From Anniella stebbinsi (Eukaryota; Chordata; Lepidosauria; Squamata; Anniellidae), in assembly GCA_029215795.1 (NCBI GenBank), contig JARDYH010000004.1, forward strand, positions 110,690,001 through 110,754,000: a stretch of 64,000 nt of DNA, written 5' to 3'. The first letter of the stretch is position 1. Each line of letters starts with the position of its first letter. A program made the position numbers and the translations under genes. The notes below the pieces were generated by a model. It did no database searches, had not been told where the DNA came from, and was given only the letters and a program-made list of their open reading frames with translations. Shown here piece after piece: positions 34,000 to 47,235 of this stretch.

Positions 34000-34374
34000 T
34001 TGTATGCTCTGCGCAAAGACCTACTGCATCCTGAAGTGGACTACCTCTAAGTGCGGCTGAGGCCAACCAGCATCTGGAATAAAGAGCAGGTTTTGCCGAC
34101 CTGCATCACTTTTCCCATAGTGACCATTCACTTATATGGGAGAAACAAATGCAATCAAGGATAAACCTACCCCTTAATCCTGGTAACCCCAGACATTGAG
34201 AATAAATTCTGCCTCAACATCCCTGACCCCTCATCATTCTAGATTTCTATTACCATTCTTTTCTATAGGAAGTTTTCCATTGTTTTTATAGGCCTTTCTC
34301 GCTCCTTCCCCCCCACACACACACCGTGGAGAAAAAAATGGGGATCTAAAGCATGACTGGCATCAAGGGTGGGG

Positions 34375-34560
34375 TATCTGCCTTGGCCCCACACCCCAGC
34401 AAAGGCCCAATGTCAAGAACCCTCTGGACTTAGTTGTTGCTCCTCCTCTTCCCCATTGCAACCTGCTTGTTCACTCACTTCTCACTCTGGCCCAGCAAAT
34501 GGTGGTGCTGGTGGTGAGGTTGAGCAGGAGGTGCCACTTACCACTTGCACACTGGCTCTC
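34375..34560 (-). repeat. Repeat related to 47455-47790, inverse orientation
   Basis: Its reverse complement shares ttgcaatggggaagaggagg, gcagagagccag and a ggtaagtg donor-like motif with 47560-47710. Confidence 0.55.
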
Positions 34561-37160
34561 TGCCTATCAAGCAAACAATATTCCCCAGACCATAAAATAG
34601 TTATGTAAAAAAACAAGTAACTCATCAGTGCCAATCAATGTAACAACACAGCATATTTCCTTTTTGCTTTGATTCTAGACTTTGTCAATCATTGATCAAA
34701 GCTCTTGGCTATCAATTTTGACAAATTGAGAAATAGGGCTGAGATGGTAGGGCATACATCACTATTACATATAGAGGACATTTATATATATCATCCATCG
34801 TGGTCAAGCAAGGGTCTTCAACTGGTCCAGACCCAGACAATTTTCTCCATGCCCAACATGGAGGCAATGGCTATGCCATGACCCATCTGGACTGTTCTCA
34901 TGGCCACTTTTGGGTTGCAACCCACCAGTTGAAGTCCACTGCTATACTTTAGTAGCCACAATATCTCTTTATGGTGGGATATTATTTTAGAGTTTGCAAA
35001 GTTTAAACCAGTACTGAAGTTCTTTTTATTCTGCTCGGAGACATTTAAAACTGCTTCAGATTAGTAGCCATTTGTTGAATAAAGATCAGTGAATATGCAT
35101 TTTTTTCCTGGCCTGACATTCATTTACTATAACATAAAGCCTGGTTTACAGGTGAGTGGATTCAGTGGAATTGCAAAGATGCCAATACAGTGGAAATGTC
35201 TTCTTGTGAAGTGCATTTATTAAAAATGTAATAAATAATGTTTATATTTTTAAACCATGTTAATATTAAAAGGGGATCTCGCCCACTCACTCTTTCTCCA
35301 ACACACACACACACACACACACATTTTGAAACAAATTATGAGCAAGGACTTTTACCACCCATTAATTAATATTTGCTTGGGCTCCTTGGGATCAAATAAA
35401 ATGCTTTGCATGAAAAATCAGTTCTGTGGCATGCCAATGAGTTGTTCCTGATTTAAAGGGCAGTGAGGATCTCTTTAACTTTATATTGTCTGTGCAGTGC
35501 AAAAGTTTAAAGTGGGTGGGGGAGAAAAAGGAAATATGGTGACCTTGATTAAGAATGAGCAAATCAGAATGTCACAATTCTGCAACAACAATGCAAAGCC
35601 TTGTATTTTACAGTGTGACTCCTCTGCCTGTTGTAATCCTGGGAGGGATCTGAAATGATCGTAACAACCATGGAGTTCTCTAAATCACAATAAAGATACC
35701 ATTATAGCAAGCCTTACACAATAATTTTGTTTTCCAACAAACTGTCACTTGGGATTCCGCCATTCCTTGCTCTGACCTTAGTGAAACTTTCAGTAGCACT
35801 TGCTGTCTCTGAATCCCAGCAAAGGTGTCACCAAGAAACGGCACTTTCTAAACCACATTGTTAGTCTTGTACAGCTAGCATGACCCCAATTTCTTAAGGA
35901 AGTACCTAACCATTGCTGACTGATAGAAATCTAGCACCTGCTCCTTCAAAGATATACAGATATATAGATATAAATAAAATACAAATGGGCACAGAGAGGG
36001 GGAGATCATTTCACTCTTCTGTATACAACCTAAACCTACAGCAATCAGGCTGAACAAAATTTACTGGTTCTGATCTTGAAATCTGTTATTGTGCATTCTC
36101 TTACTCTATGGGTGGGCTCCAATTAACTCATCCTGATGACAAAATGGCTTCTGTCAGCAAAATGAGGAGGTGGCCGATTTCCCCTTTCCCCTGCAGCCCA
36201 TCATGCACCTTCAAAGTCTACTCCAGAGGGCCAGAGAACCCTCCAGAGCACATTTGGGGAAAGTGGGGAGGGTGCAGAGGGGAGGAAAGGAGTAGAAAGT
36301 CTCATCAGTTGAGCAAAACATCTACTCAGATGTGATGTTGGTTGCTGCCCTATATATTTTAAACTGGGCTTCCAATACTTGTCTGGTAAAACAAGTGAAA
36401 GCCCAGCAATTGCATTTCCTTTTGTCTGGGATTCAAATGTGATATACAATACCCTATCTCTTCCCTGAAAGCATGGCAGTATCTTCAGGAAGTTGGAGGA
36501 GGCAGAAGTGACACTGTTTCCCACATGTGCACACCATGTGGGCAGGTTCCCATGTCACTTTAAGCCACAATGTTTATAAGCTCCTCACAGTAGTATATAA
36601 GCTACTGTATCCCCCACACGATCTGACAAATAAGCTACTGTGCATAGCTTATTTTCCCCACCCTCACATCTCTTTCCTCTTCAGTCCTCCTCCTCAACTG
36701 GGATGCTATCTCAGCTTCCTTTGTGTTGGAAATCAAATCTTGATGTCCCCTGCACTGCTGCTATGACATTTGTCACAATTGGCCTGTCTCATCCTAGGGA
36801 CATATGCAGGAGTGAAGCAAAACTTCATACACAGCATTTCCTAGTAGGAATGCAACCAATGCACAATGAAAACCCTGTGTCACTACAAAGACGGATGAGC
36901 GAAAACAGTTTTGCTCCAAAAAATGGGTGGCTGCTCTATAGCCATGGAGATTTGCAGGAGCAAGACAAAACTTCATACACAACAGGCCCTAGAAAGAATG
37001 ACCAGTGCACCATGCAAACCCTGTGTGGCTGCTGGTACCTGACTGAGCAGTTCTTTGACACTTGGGGAGTTTGCAGGACACTCTGCTGGGGAAGGGTTAG
37101 GCTGGGGTCGGGCATCAAGCATAATGTGTTGCTAGGCAGATCTCAGAAACAGGGATTTGA
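34561..37160. other. Intron segment, mostly unassigned
   Basis: Contains (AC)n at 35300-35322 and a 148-bp direct duplication (gcaggagtgaagcaaaactt at 36806 and its near-copy at 36954). No exon or gene was recognised, although 36640-37284 is open for 214 codons. Confidence 0.45.
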
Positions 37161-37164
37161 TGGG

Positions 37165-37447
37165 TGGAGCAGAGTGGCGGCACAGGTCTTGATTGCTTGT
37201 GCCAAGGGACTATGTAGGCGAAAATCTCTCTATAAGCCACCATGGAGCGCCAGAAGACACAACAAGCCACGATGGTTTAAATAAACCTCACTGCAGACCA
37301 TGGCTCATCAGGGTGGCTTATTTTGGCCAGATAAGCCCCTGTGGTTGGGGGAAACTGCTTGCAGACAACGTAATAATCCATGGTGGTTGATAAACTACAG
37401 TGAGTCACTTATACACCATCATGGGTTATCATGACATGTGAACCCAG
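37165..37447. mobile_element. Foldback repeat related to 7980-8247
   Basis: Shares gcagaccatgg, gtggcttattttggccagat and catgggttatcatgacat with 7980-8247. Superfamily not determined. Confidence 0.55.
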
Positions 37448-38265
37448 TCAGCACTCACCATGTTTGTAGTTCAACATGATGTCCCATAATAATTTTATTT
37501 ATTTATATGGAGAAAGAAATGGCAAATGCTCAAGAACACAATGGAGGAAGGAGCATAATGAGCACCTTGCCTCTGTGTGGTCCCTGTATGAGAAGGAGAC
37601 ACCCATCATCTTAACAGTATTCCACATTGCACCCTGGTATTATCATAGTTGTTGTTGTTATTTTGTTCTGATCAATTGTTTTCCTAAGGGATAAAATATA
37701 AGTATACGGATTGAAAGTTACATAGAGAATGCATTAGCAAACACATGGCGAATTTAAATAGAAATAAATACAGTATTTACAAGAGTGAAAATAACAAATA
37801 AGAATGGTAATACATTATCCTGAAGCTTAATATTCCAAAAATTAATAAATATAATCCAGTTCTCAACAATATTGTCTGAAACTGCTCCATCTTTCATATT
37901 TTTGTAATGAGTCTGTTCAGTGATAAGCGTAATTATCCAAATGTTATTAAGCCTGTCAAAAGTAAAAAAAAAAAAGAAGAAAGAAAAAAGGGGGTCAAGG
38001 AGTTTCCCCTTTGCTGCAACACAGATTCTAGCCACCATTAATAAAACTTTCAAGGACTTTGTCTAGAACCAAATATTCTAAACAGAACAAAATATACCTA
38101 CAAAATACAATCCTATACATGTTTACTCAAACATAGGTCCAACTATGTTCATTAGAGTTTACTTCCTAATCAAGATGCCTAGGATTGCAGCCTTCAGGAA
38201 ATATGGTAAAGTATAACCAGTTATACCTTGAATAGCAATTTAAATTTATTTCCAGAGGTTTACAA

Positions 38266-38821
38266 CAGGGGTGTGCATGGACCCCCTGGATCGGATCAGG
38301 ACCCAGATCAAGACCTCCAATTTTGTCACTGATCGAATCGGACAAAATCGGAGGCCCCCCAGACCAGACCAGATCGAGTCCGATCCCGATCCAAAAATCG
38401 GAAATTTTGGGATCAGCCGCCATTTTTTTCCCCATAGACTTGCATTGCAAGTGATGTCATCACCCGGCACGCCACCCTGGAGCAGGCCGCGAAGCCCGCT
38501 CGCAGTAGCAGCCGGCGCCGGACGGGAGCGGACGTCCCTGGAAGGTAAGTGCGCCGCGGACAGCCTCATTAGGGAAGCCCCCCCCCCGCTGTCCACTTCC
38601 ATCGGCGGGCGCCCGCTGGCACCCACCAATAGAAGCAGCGGCGGGCGCCAGGGGGTGCCCGCTGATCCGCCAATCCATCCGAACTGGATCGGAACCTTTT
38701 CAGATCGGTTCGGATTGGATCGGCCGATCCAGCGGTGAGATCGGAAATCGGATAATTTATCCGATTTCCCCCTGGATCGGATTCGGATCGTGGATCGGAT
38801 CCGATCCAGTGCACATCCCTA
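38266..38821. mobile_element. hAT-type element CAGGGGTGTGCA...TGCACATCCCTA
   Basis: 556 bp, flanked by exact 8-bp GTTTACAA at 38258-38265 and 38822-38829. Both arms are rich in ggatcggat / atccgatcc repeats. The centre is CpG-rich with a donor-like ggaaggtaagtg near 38540. The overlapping Arg/Pro-rich open frames on both strands are compositional. Confidence 0.92.
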
Positions 38822-38829
38822 GTTTACAA

Positions 38830-40300
38830 TGCTGGGCAACAGCAAAAAAATATGCAACATGCCTGCTGAAGAAGGAGCCTGAGAACTACAATATGAATCT
38901 CTATTAAAACTGTATATGTATCTCAACTGTAAAGGGATGAAAAGGGATGAAAAGTGTGGTTTATAAAAAAAACTATCTTCAGGAGACGTTACATGTTTTA
39001 TTTTATTTTTTAAAATCTCCATATCCATTCTTCTTGTGAAATTATACATATCCCTTTTCCATTTATATTGACATGTTGGGATTTTATCTTCTGCCTTTGG
39101 CACAGTTTACACCATATTTTACATTATCTAATCAAATTCAATGGAAGTCACTGAGAACTGAGCTTGCCACTGCCACCATAGCATTTGATTCTCATAACTC
39201 TACCCCAGGTCCTGTTTCTTGGGTAATTTAACATCTTGGACATAAATTCCATTTATATGTGGGGAAATGTACACAAAGACCACTGGCACACCTTTTTTCA
39301 GGATCCGTGTCTTTGACAGCCAGGCCCCAGATCCCCCCCATTTGGCTTTTGTGTATATAGGTTATGCAATCCTATACAAATCTACACAGAAGTAAGCCCC
39401 ATTGAATTTAATGGGACTCTGCCCCGCATAAGTGAATTTAGGATTTCAACCTTACTGCACAAACCTATGCATGACTACTCCAAAGTAAATTCCACTCAAT
39501 TCAAAAGTGCTTTCTCCCAAGTAAGCCTACTTGGGATTGCAACCTCAGTCTCAGTCAAACATTCTTATTTTTTCTTAATTGAAGGAAGATTTTCCTTGAT
39601 TTGTTTCCGATAACATCTGAGAACCTTTGGCCTCTTGCAATGCTTATAACAAAGTCCTTACATTCAGGCATGGTGGGGGGGATCCCATATTTACTAGGTG
39701 CCAAGAAATTTCAGGTTGCTGTCTAAAGCTGCAATCCTAAACACAATTACCTCACAGCAAATCCCATAGGACTTAATGAGACTTGTTTCTGTGTAGGCAA
39801 GGAAAGCGCTTCACACTAAGAATCTAAAGTATTTTTTTCCAGCTCTAAAATTTGGAGCCTCAGAATCTGATGTGAACTTCTAAATTATTTACACTAGTGC
39901 CTAGGAATTTGATTTTTTAAAAAAACTTTGGAATGCTAATCAATAAGGCAAAAGGCTTCACCTACAGTTTATTTCTCAGTCTGATTATCATATTAATTAT
40001 TGTAATAATACAACTACATTGAGTGGGCAATAAAAGTAGTCCACTAAACTGTTGATTTTAAAAAGTGTATAATGGATTTTATTTTTCTACTCACAGAACT
40101 ATGATCTAAAATTATGTTGCTTAATATTTTGTTGGTTTTTTGCATTATAATCATAATTATCCTCTTAATTTTACAAAACTGGGTATGATCCAGCAACAGC
40201 AAAGCATTTCTACTTGCCATTTGTTTTAATGGGAAATGTAGGTATCTTATTAAAATTAAAGGGATGCAAAAGTGCTTCACTTTTGCTCGATTGTACTTAT
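38830..40300. other. Intron segment without assignable elements
   Basis: No family member, exon or structured repeat recognised. Confidence 0.4.
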
Positions 40301-40309
40301 GCACACAAT

Positions 40310-40536
40310 GGCTCAATTCGAACGACACAATAAACAACTGGTGTGGGGGAAACAATCGTCAGTTGTTTTGACTATCGTGTCATCCGAATGCTGCCATAGT
40401 CAACTCAGCGCTGATCCTCATCCACACCACAGTTGATTATTTATTACCATGTTGTGTGGGGAACGTCCCCTAGGGTTAGCGTGAGGGTTAGGATTAATCA
40501 ACCCACCGTTGACTATTGTGTCGTCCGAATTGAGCC
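40310..40536. mobile_element. Palindromic element GGCTCAATTCG..., copy 1
   Basis: Ends GGCTCAATTCGAACGACAC and GTGTCGTCCGAATTGAGCC, flanked by 3-bp AAT on each side, which suggests PIF/Harbinger-type transposition. The internal telomere-like part is degenerate here (agggttagcgtgagggttag). Confidence 0.8.
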
Positions 40537-41386
40537 AATGTCTACACTAAAAATACATATAATAATTTAATTATTTTTAAAATTCACAAATAGCTTTCCT
40601 ACTTATTCAATTGAATCAAAAGACCAATAACACAATTTAGAAGAGAGAAAGCACGCTTTGCGCTCTCTTTTTTAAGAAGCTTAACCAAAGATGTGTATTT
40701 TATTCATTTTTATACCACGGCCCAAATTAAAATGTTCAGCACTGAAAGAACACAGCAAGCAAAGGGAAATGAAAGTAACAAATAAATAAATAAATAAAAT
40801 CCGTAAGAGAGAGCGGGGCTTTGAGAGGCTGCAGTAGAGTTTTAAAAAGCCTATACTTTAGGCCCCAGATAAGGCCTTCAGGCAATCACTGAGAGAACAT
40901 GTGATTACATGCTCCAGTTACCCTCCGACTCCTTTTCCATTCTCAGAGACAGCAGTGAGGTACATGAGCTAGGGAATTCAACAGACCTGTAAACATCTTT
41001 CCTGACCTTGACAACAAGATATTTCTGAGGTGTACAGTGGCATTTCAGTTATTACCAGTGAGACAGAGAGCAAGAGAGAGCAAAGTATTACAAGGAAGAG
41101 GACATCAGTGCTATTTGTTTTATCAACAAAACAAACCTTGTTTCGCAGCCACAAAGATAAATGCTTGGCAGTAGCATGCATGTAATACCACCCGTAAGCT
41201 TGCCAAAAATAAACCTAAAGAAAATGCTGTCGTAAAACAGCCGAATTCAGTATTACAGGAGTTGTCAATGTCTAAAACTCCCAAACAGGTAAATGTCTAA
41301 ACAAAAATGGCAGTGGCCTTTTTGCAAATTATAGTCTTAATTGGCTTGCCAAGCTTATCTTCATTACGGTTTGGTGGAACAGCTTT

Positions 41387-41706
41387 TAGGGTGACCAGAT
41401 AAAATCCAGGTCAGGGCTCATATAACTTTAACAGTTGTAGAGCAAAGGGAATTTCAGCCAGTGTCATTTGTATGCCATTAGTTCCTGGTGAAATTCCCTC
41501 TTCATCACAACAGTTAAAGTTGCAGGGGCCCTGCCTTCTTTTGTATCTGGTCACTCTAGTATAGTGCATGCACCTTTATCTGTTGTGATGAAGAGGGAAT
41601 TTCACCAGGAACTAATTGCATACAAATGACACTGGCTCAAATTCCCTTTTCTCTACAACTGTTAAAGTTACATGAGCCCTGACCTGGATTTTATCTGGTC
41701 ACCCTA
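41387..41706. mobile_element. MITE-1 copy 11
   Basis: TAGGGTGACCAG...CTGGTCACCCTA. The flanks share only gctt, so the duplication has decayed. Confidence 0.93.
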
Positions 41707-42227
41707 GCTTAACTGTCATCATAAGGCACATCTTTCTTGTCTTCATTCCCAGTAACAATGTGTGAGAACATGCAATTAAGAAATAAGTTCTCTGCCAGGC
41801 CTGCACACAACTGGTGACCCACAATGTAGAGTGGCACACTTAGGACATGATAAACCTCTTGCTTTTCCTGTTTGCCTGGGGCTGCAAAAAATCGGAGGGT
41901 GCAAGTGGCAATCAGTAATACATGTGTGATGGGATGTGTTTGGCTTCGTGGGCTTACAAGTTGTAGTGGTCTGCTTAAAATGCAAATGTAAAACTAGAGG
42001 AGGGGGAGAAGCCACAATGAGATGAAAATATAACTGTATTAGTGAAAAGGATATGCTACCTATGGGGCATATTTTCTGTCAATTTGGTTTTTTCCAATCT
42101 TAAATTTGGTTCATCCTGAATTTTGAACATTTTTTAAAAAGTTTGCATGAAAATTAGTACAAATGTTTGTATGCATTTCTCCAAATATGTGTATTTTTGT
42201 ATGGAATTTTGTCTTACACACTTATTT

Positions 42228-42275
42228 TTGGATGGGGAGCGGCATATAAATGTTGTAAATAAAATAAATAAATAA
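42228..42275 (+). mobile_element. L2-clade LINE 3' tail (scrap)
   Basis: gggagcggcatataaatg followed by (AAAT)n. Confidence 0.5.
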
Positions 42276-43134
42276 TTTTACAAGCAATTTTCCTAATATA
42301 ATGCATTTGAATGTTATTTTCACAAATATACACATTGTAACCTGCATTTTCACCTAATATATGCATTTGGGGATTGGAGAGTTCCATCGCAACCTTCAGA
42401 GAAGAGCGAATTTCACGCATTTCGGTTCAGGTATTTGTTTGAAAGAGCAAAATTAGTAGATTTGCATAAAAATGTGAAATGAATGAATTTCTCCTCCATT
42501 CCTGGTGAAAAGGGAAGGTCTCTGACAAAAATAGGATCAGAACATCCAGCAGAATGTGGATATTGCTGAAACTAATATAGTGCTGCTGACAGACAGACAT
42601 GCTCGGAGGTGCATTCTGTTATGTTCCGATGTGCATTCAGTCTGTTATTCCCTTTTTCTGCCTACCTTGTGGGAAAAAAATATTGGAAGATGGAATGCCC
42701 CCCAGGATTCCTCCCTCACTCAATGTGAAGCGCATGGGGCTGTACATATACACTTCCCTCATGCTACCAGAAATCCTGACAAATGGCAGCAGCACATGAA
42801 CTCAGACAACCGGGTCTTCTGCTGCTTGCTTCCCTTCATCTTGGGGCTTAAAATGAGCCATGAATTGAACTCAAAGGATCGACATGTGGCAGACCTTGCC
42901 CAAGCCCACTCACTACCAGACACTCTTGTATGGCAGGGGAGGGCAGCCTCTTCCCCACAGGCCTAATCCAATCAACAGAAGTTGCTGACTTGGCCTACAA
43001 GCCTTCCTGGATTCCTTGATTTATAAGCTCTGCCCACTAAGGTAATCCTCACTGTTATCACCGATCTGTGACTGGAAATAACCACAGGGGATGCAGGCAA
43101 ATGGGGACTCACCCACACAGTAGTGGCTGAATTC

Positions 43135-43353
43135 GGACGACACAATAAGCAACTAGGGGGAGAGGGAAAACAATCATCAGTTGTATTGACTATCATGTCG
43201 TCCGAATGCTTCCATAGTCAACTCAGTGCTGATCCTCATCCACACCACAGTTGATTATTTATTACCATGTTATGAGGGGAGTACCCCCTAGACGAACAAC
43301 TGTAAAGTTGATTATTACCCCACCATTGACTATCGTGTTATCCGAATTCAGCC
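43135..43353. mobile_element. Palindromic element GGCTGAATTCGG..., copy 2
   Basis: Same family as 40310-40536, flanked by 3-bp AGT at 43132-43134 and 43354-43356. The telomere-like core is replaced by ccctagacgaacaactg. Confidence 0.8.
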
Positions 43354-43613
43354 AGTGCCTTCCAACTGAGGAAGCCCCCACATTGGCAAAACATCTGGAA
43401 CTGAGCAGGCAAACCAACCCAGTTCCAGCAGGTGATTTATCCCAGTTCCCCACCCCCCCTGTGAAAGTTTTAAGGGTCCCCATTTGTAATTTATTTACGA
43501 GGCCTTCATTTTAAATGGTACTTTTCAAGGAAAACTGAGACACTTTCTTGTTCTAAGTAGCTTACAATCTAAAATCAATTATGATTGGAGGGGTTAAAAA
43601 AATGCACAACAGA

Positions 43614-43732
43614 GAACCTATCTACACTACTGGTTTAAAACGGTTTATAACAGTTTTAAACCAGTTACTAACGGTTATTAACCGATTTTAAACTGTTATA
43701 AACTGTTTTAAAGCAGTAGTGTAGATAGGCTC
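43614..43732. mobile_element. 119-bp palindromic element GAACCTATCTACAC...
   Basis: gaacctatctacactactgg is mirrored by gcagtagtgtagataggctc, with aaaacggtttataac arms. Same family as 5199-5348. Confidence 0.8.
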
Positions 43733-44094
43733 AAAGATGGTCCTTCATTTCAATAGTCTAATACCCAAGGAGAGAAAGTTAATAGTCTTCATTCCAAATT
43801 CCCCATCCCAATAAACGTAACTGGTAGTTTCAAAGCCATGTGGCGACTACTTGAATACTTATTATGTGGCCCTTGTTTGCCATGACCAGATGGTTGGCGG
43901 AATCTTCCACCATGTGGTTAAACTCAGTCGCTGTCTTGTTGCCATTTTTCAAGTCACTTCTGTTTCCAAGGGATGGTTACTGAATGGTCAGAAAGTACAG
44001 ATGATCTGATGTGGTTACAGGTACCACATGATAGGCTTTGGCGCAGTGGGGGGTAAGAGCCAATGTGATATAGTAGCAAAATGAAATGTAGTTT

Positions 44095-44268
44095 GTTTTT
44101 AGGCTTTTATGATTTTAATTTTTGCATATACGGTTTTAATTTTTGCATATTGGTTTTTAAATGTTCAGCATTTTAAATTTTTGTAAAACTGCCCAGAGAG
44201 CTTCGGCTATGGGGCGGTATATAAAAGTAATAAATAAAATAAATAAAATATAAATAAATAAATAAAAG
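44095..44268 (+). mobile_element. L2-clade LINE 3' UTR and tail
   Basis: aactgcccagagagcttcgg, ctatggggcggtatataa, then (AAAT)n. Confidence 0.8.
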
Positions 44269-44294
44269 TGCTTGGCTAGGATGTGGGAAACATA

Positions 44295-44831
44295 GGCCCT
44301 TTCCACACCATAGGGGTGGAGAGGGCAGGGAGAGGGTGATCCCGGAAGTAGCTACTTCCGGGATCGGCGTGCTCAACCCACATCAGAAATGCGATGGCCC
44401 AGGCTTTTCCCGGTCTGTCGCAACTCGCGCCCGCCATATTTTTTGTTTTTCGAATGGAGAAGAGCGCATGAGTGCTCGTGCGCAAAAGGTGAGTGCTTTT
44501 TTAAAAAAAATGTGGGCCCCCACCCCCTCCCTGCCCTCCCAGGGGTGGCAAAACTGCTGCCTTGGAGCCGCGTTGTGTGGCTCTGTGGCCATCAGTGCAG
44601 CTGTGCTTACTCACAAGTAAGCCCGGACTGCACCGGGGCACGCGGCCACATTCTTCCATGGTCCTGGGAACTCCCCGGGACCGCTGAAGAATCTGGATTT
44701 TTCTGGTTCCGGGGAACCAGGAAAAATCCCGTGCCTGCCCCCCCTGCCCCCAGTACTTTCTGTGCATCATGCGGCCGCAGAGGGAGCAGCCAGGGTCCAT
44801 CCCAGGCAAACTGCCTGGTGTGAAAAGGGCA
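44295..44831. mobile_element. Foldback element GGCCCTTTCCACACC...GGTGTGAAAAGGGC
   Basis: The termini are inverted repeats. Inside are the palindrome cggaagtagctacttccg and a CpG-rich part with a donor-like gcaaaaggtgagtg near 44484. The flanking catagg / caatagg suggests a decayed duplication. The 94- to 144-codon open frames are compositional. Confidence 0.7.
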
Positions 44832-44913
44832 ATAGGTTAAAGGCCTCCTCTATCATGAAGCACACAAAGTGACAATGGCTACACAGCAACTACATGTTTG
44901 GTGAGTAATTTTG

Positions 44914-44936
44914 TATATATATATATATATATATAT
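44914..44936. repeat. (TA)n microsatellite
   Basis: About eleven TA units. Confidence 0.9.
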
Positions 44937-45808
44937 CTTGAGTAAGTGCACACCATCCCAATTCAAACTGGGATTACCATGGACTGGGAAGGGTGTATTA
45001 AACCTAAATTTAAGGTTTAGACATTTTTGTAAAATAAACAAAAAACAACACCCTCTTGCAGAAAGGTCCTGTAATCATTTAGGCAGCAGATGATAAGATG
45101 CAGCTTCGTAAATCTTCATGAGAATATGTATGTTGACTAATGAAAACAATGTTTTGATGGCAATAAAGAGAGAAAGAGAGAGAGAGGTAAGGAGCACAAA
45201 GTGAGGAGCATTTCAACCAATTACAACACGGAAGAAATGGATGTTGTTGCACATTTCTCTACCACACTAGCAGCATGTGTGTGTGTGTGTGCGCATGGCT
45301 CTGAGCACTTACATTGGTTTTATTTCCTGAAACAGACTGGTGGCTTGAACAACTAAGTGTTGCCGGATGTGGCTATGTTAATTTTATCTCCAATTTGCAG
45401 CGCCTACCCAGTTGTAATGCAGCCGGCAGCTGTGTGTCAGCTTGCAAACCTTAGTGGGCTGCCTCCTCATTCTCATGCCGTGCCCTTTGAGAACCTAGAC
45501 ATGAATAAAGATCCTCCTCACTGGTAAATGGATTGTAGCAATTTATCAGCACTTCAAGGTGTCATGAAGAGCGTTACTTCCCATTTTCCATGTGGGAAGC
45601 ATGTCAAGTTATGAAATAATGTGAAACCTATATATAGATCATACCATGTGATGGTTGGTGTACACCAGAGGTGTCAAAAATTCTTCAGCCTGAGGGACGA
45701 ATTCAATTTTAGAGAAGCTCTTGGGAACTATATTCGAGTAGGGAGCTGGGACAAAGGCAAAAGCAGCAAGACCCAAATACCCAGAATGATGGGATATTTT
45801 AGCTTAAA

Positions 45809-46138
45809 TAGGCTGACCATATGAAAAGGAGGACAGGGCTCATGTAACTTTAACAGTTGTAGAGAAAAGGGAATTAAAGGGAATTTCAGCCAGTGTCATT
45901 TGTATGCAATTAGTTCCTGGTGAAATTCCCTCTTCATCACAACAGTTAAAGGTGCAGGCACTATACTAGAGTGACCATATACAAAAGAAGGCAGGGCCCC
46001 TACAACTTTAACTGTTGTGATGAAGAGGGAATTTCACCAGGGACTAATTGCATACAAATGACACTGGCTGAAAGTCCCTTTTCTCTACAACTGTTAAAGT
46101 TACAGGAGCCCTGTCCTCCTTTTCATATGGTCAGCCTA
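45809..46138. mobile_element. MITE-1 copy 12
   Basis: TAGGCTGACCATATGAAAAG...TATGGTCAGCCTA, flanked by AGCTTAAA on the left and (A)GCTTAAA on the right, sharing the terminal A. The left arm has a small duplication (gggaattaaagggaattt). Confidence 0.92.
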
Positions 46139-46599
46139 GCTTAAAGCTCTTAGTACCAGATTGCACAAAACCCAGAAAACCACAAAGTGATTGATAGGCA
46201 GGGAGGAAGGGTGAAGCCAAAGGAATGAGGCATGGCCCTCTGGGGAATCCCAGAGAGCCAGACTGGGACCAAAGAGGGCCTGACTTAGTCCCTGGGCCTG
46301 AGGTGCAATACCCCTGAAGTATACAGACTAGAAAGTAATAGCAAGTCTAAGCAGCAGGATACACTTGTATGGCTGTTGCTAACGTGACTAACGTTCTTAT
46401 GGTAATCTTCAGTTTACAAAACAATGAGGAGGAGGGGGAAGGGAGACAGGAGCAGGCTGAGGGAACATCAGGGCCTGCTGAAGCTGGATTCCCTCGCCCC
46501 ATCACCCCAGGAGATGAGAGGCAAGGCAGGGCTATTCCATCCTGCAGAAAATCTCATTTTCCCCCTCTTCCCTCCCCATCGTCTTTTCTTTGTGTGCCG

Positions 46600-46740
46600 T
46601 ATCTTTTTAGATTGTAAGCCTGCAGGCAGGGACTGTCTTATTTTACAGATTGATTGTAATTCACACTGGGAGACTTTTTTTCTTTCTTTTTTTTAGCTGA
46701 GGAGCAGGATGAAAATACTATAAAGTATTAATAAATAAAG
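46600..46740 (+). mobile_element. Retroelement 3' end (attgtaagcctgcaggcagg)
   Basis: Resembles LINE 3' ends with the phrase attgtaagcctgcaggcagg, closing with taataaataaag. Family uncertain. Confidence 0.45.
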
Positions 46741-46885
46741 TAATCTTCAGATTAAAAAAAGTGGGGAGAAAGATAAAGCAGAAAATGTAGTAACAGTGGG
46801 TGGCTTCAATTATTTTCAAATCTACTGGGTAAATGAAAAACCCAGGCATGGCAAAGAGATTTTCTTAAGCACAATAATTTGGATG

Positions 46886-47235
46886 AGTTAAGAATATAAG
46901 AGCTGTGCTTGATGAGACAAAAGGCCTATCTAGTCCAGAATTCTGTTTGAACAGTGGTCAACTAGATGCCTATGGAAAGCTACAAACAACGCAGGAGCAC
47001 AGGAGCACCCTCCTACTTGTGTTCACTGGCAACTTATATTCAGAGGCATACACTAATATATAGCCATCGTGACTAGTAGCCATTGATAGTGTTATCCACG
47101 TGAATTTGTCTAACCCCCTTTTAAGCCATTCAAGTTGCATGTCCATCACTATAACTTGTGGTAGTAAACGCCATAGTTCATCTTTGCACTGCATGAAGAA
47201 GTATTACCTTTTATCTGTCCTGAATGTCCCACCAT
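46886..47235 (-). mobile_element. Dispersed retroposon copy, minus strand
   Basis: Reverse complement of the 4088/4817 family: atataagagctgtgcttgat, gtccagaattctgtttgaac, cttttaagccattcaa. Related to 57066-57372. Confidence 0.7.

Noticed and set aside
36640..37284. Longest open frame of the window, 214 codons, plus strand
   Set aside because: No domain recognised. It spans an out-of-frame 148-bp duplication (36806 and 36954) and runs into a foldback repeat at 37165; no splice or promoter context.
38246..38738. Frames of 127 and 155 codons on opposite strands
   Set aside because: Both are within the GGATC-rich hAT element and reflect its composition.
45300..45420. Minus-strand donor-like CCAAT|GTAAGTG
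   Set aside because: No open frame with a signal peptide precedes it; a 5' UTR exon cannot be excluded but there is no positive evidence.
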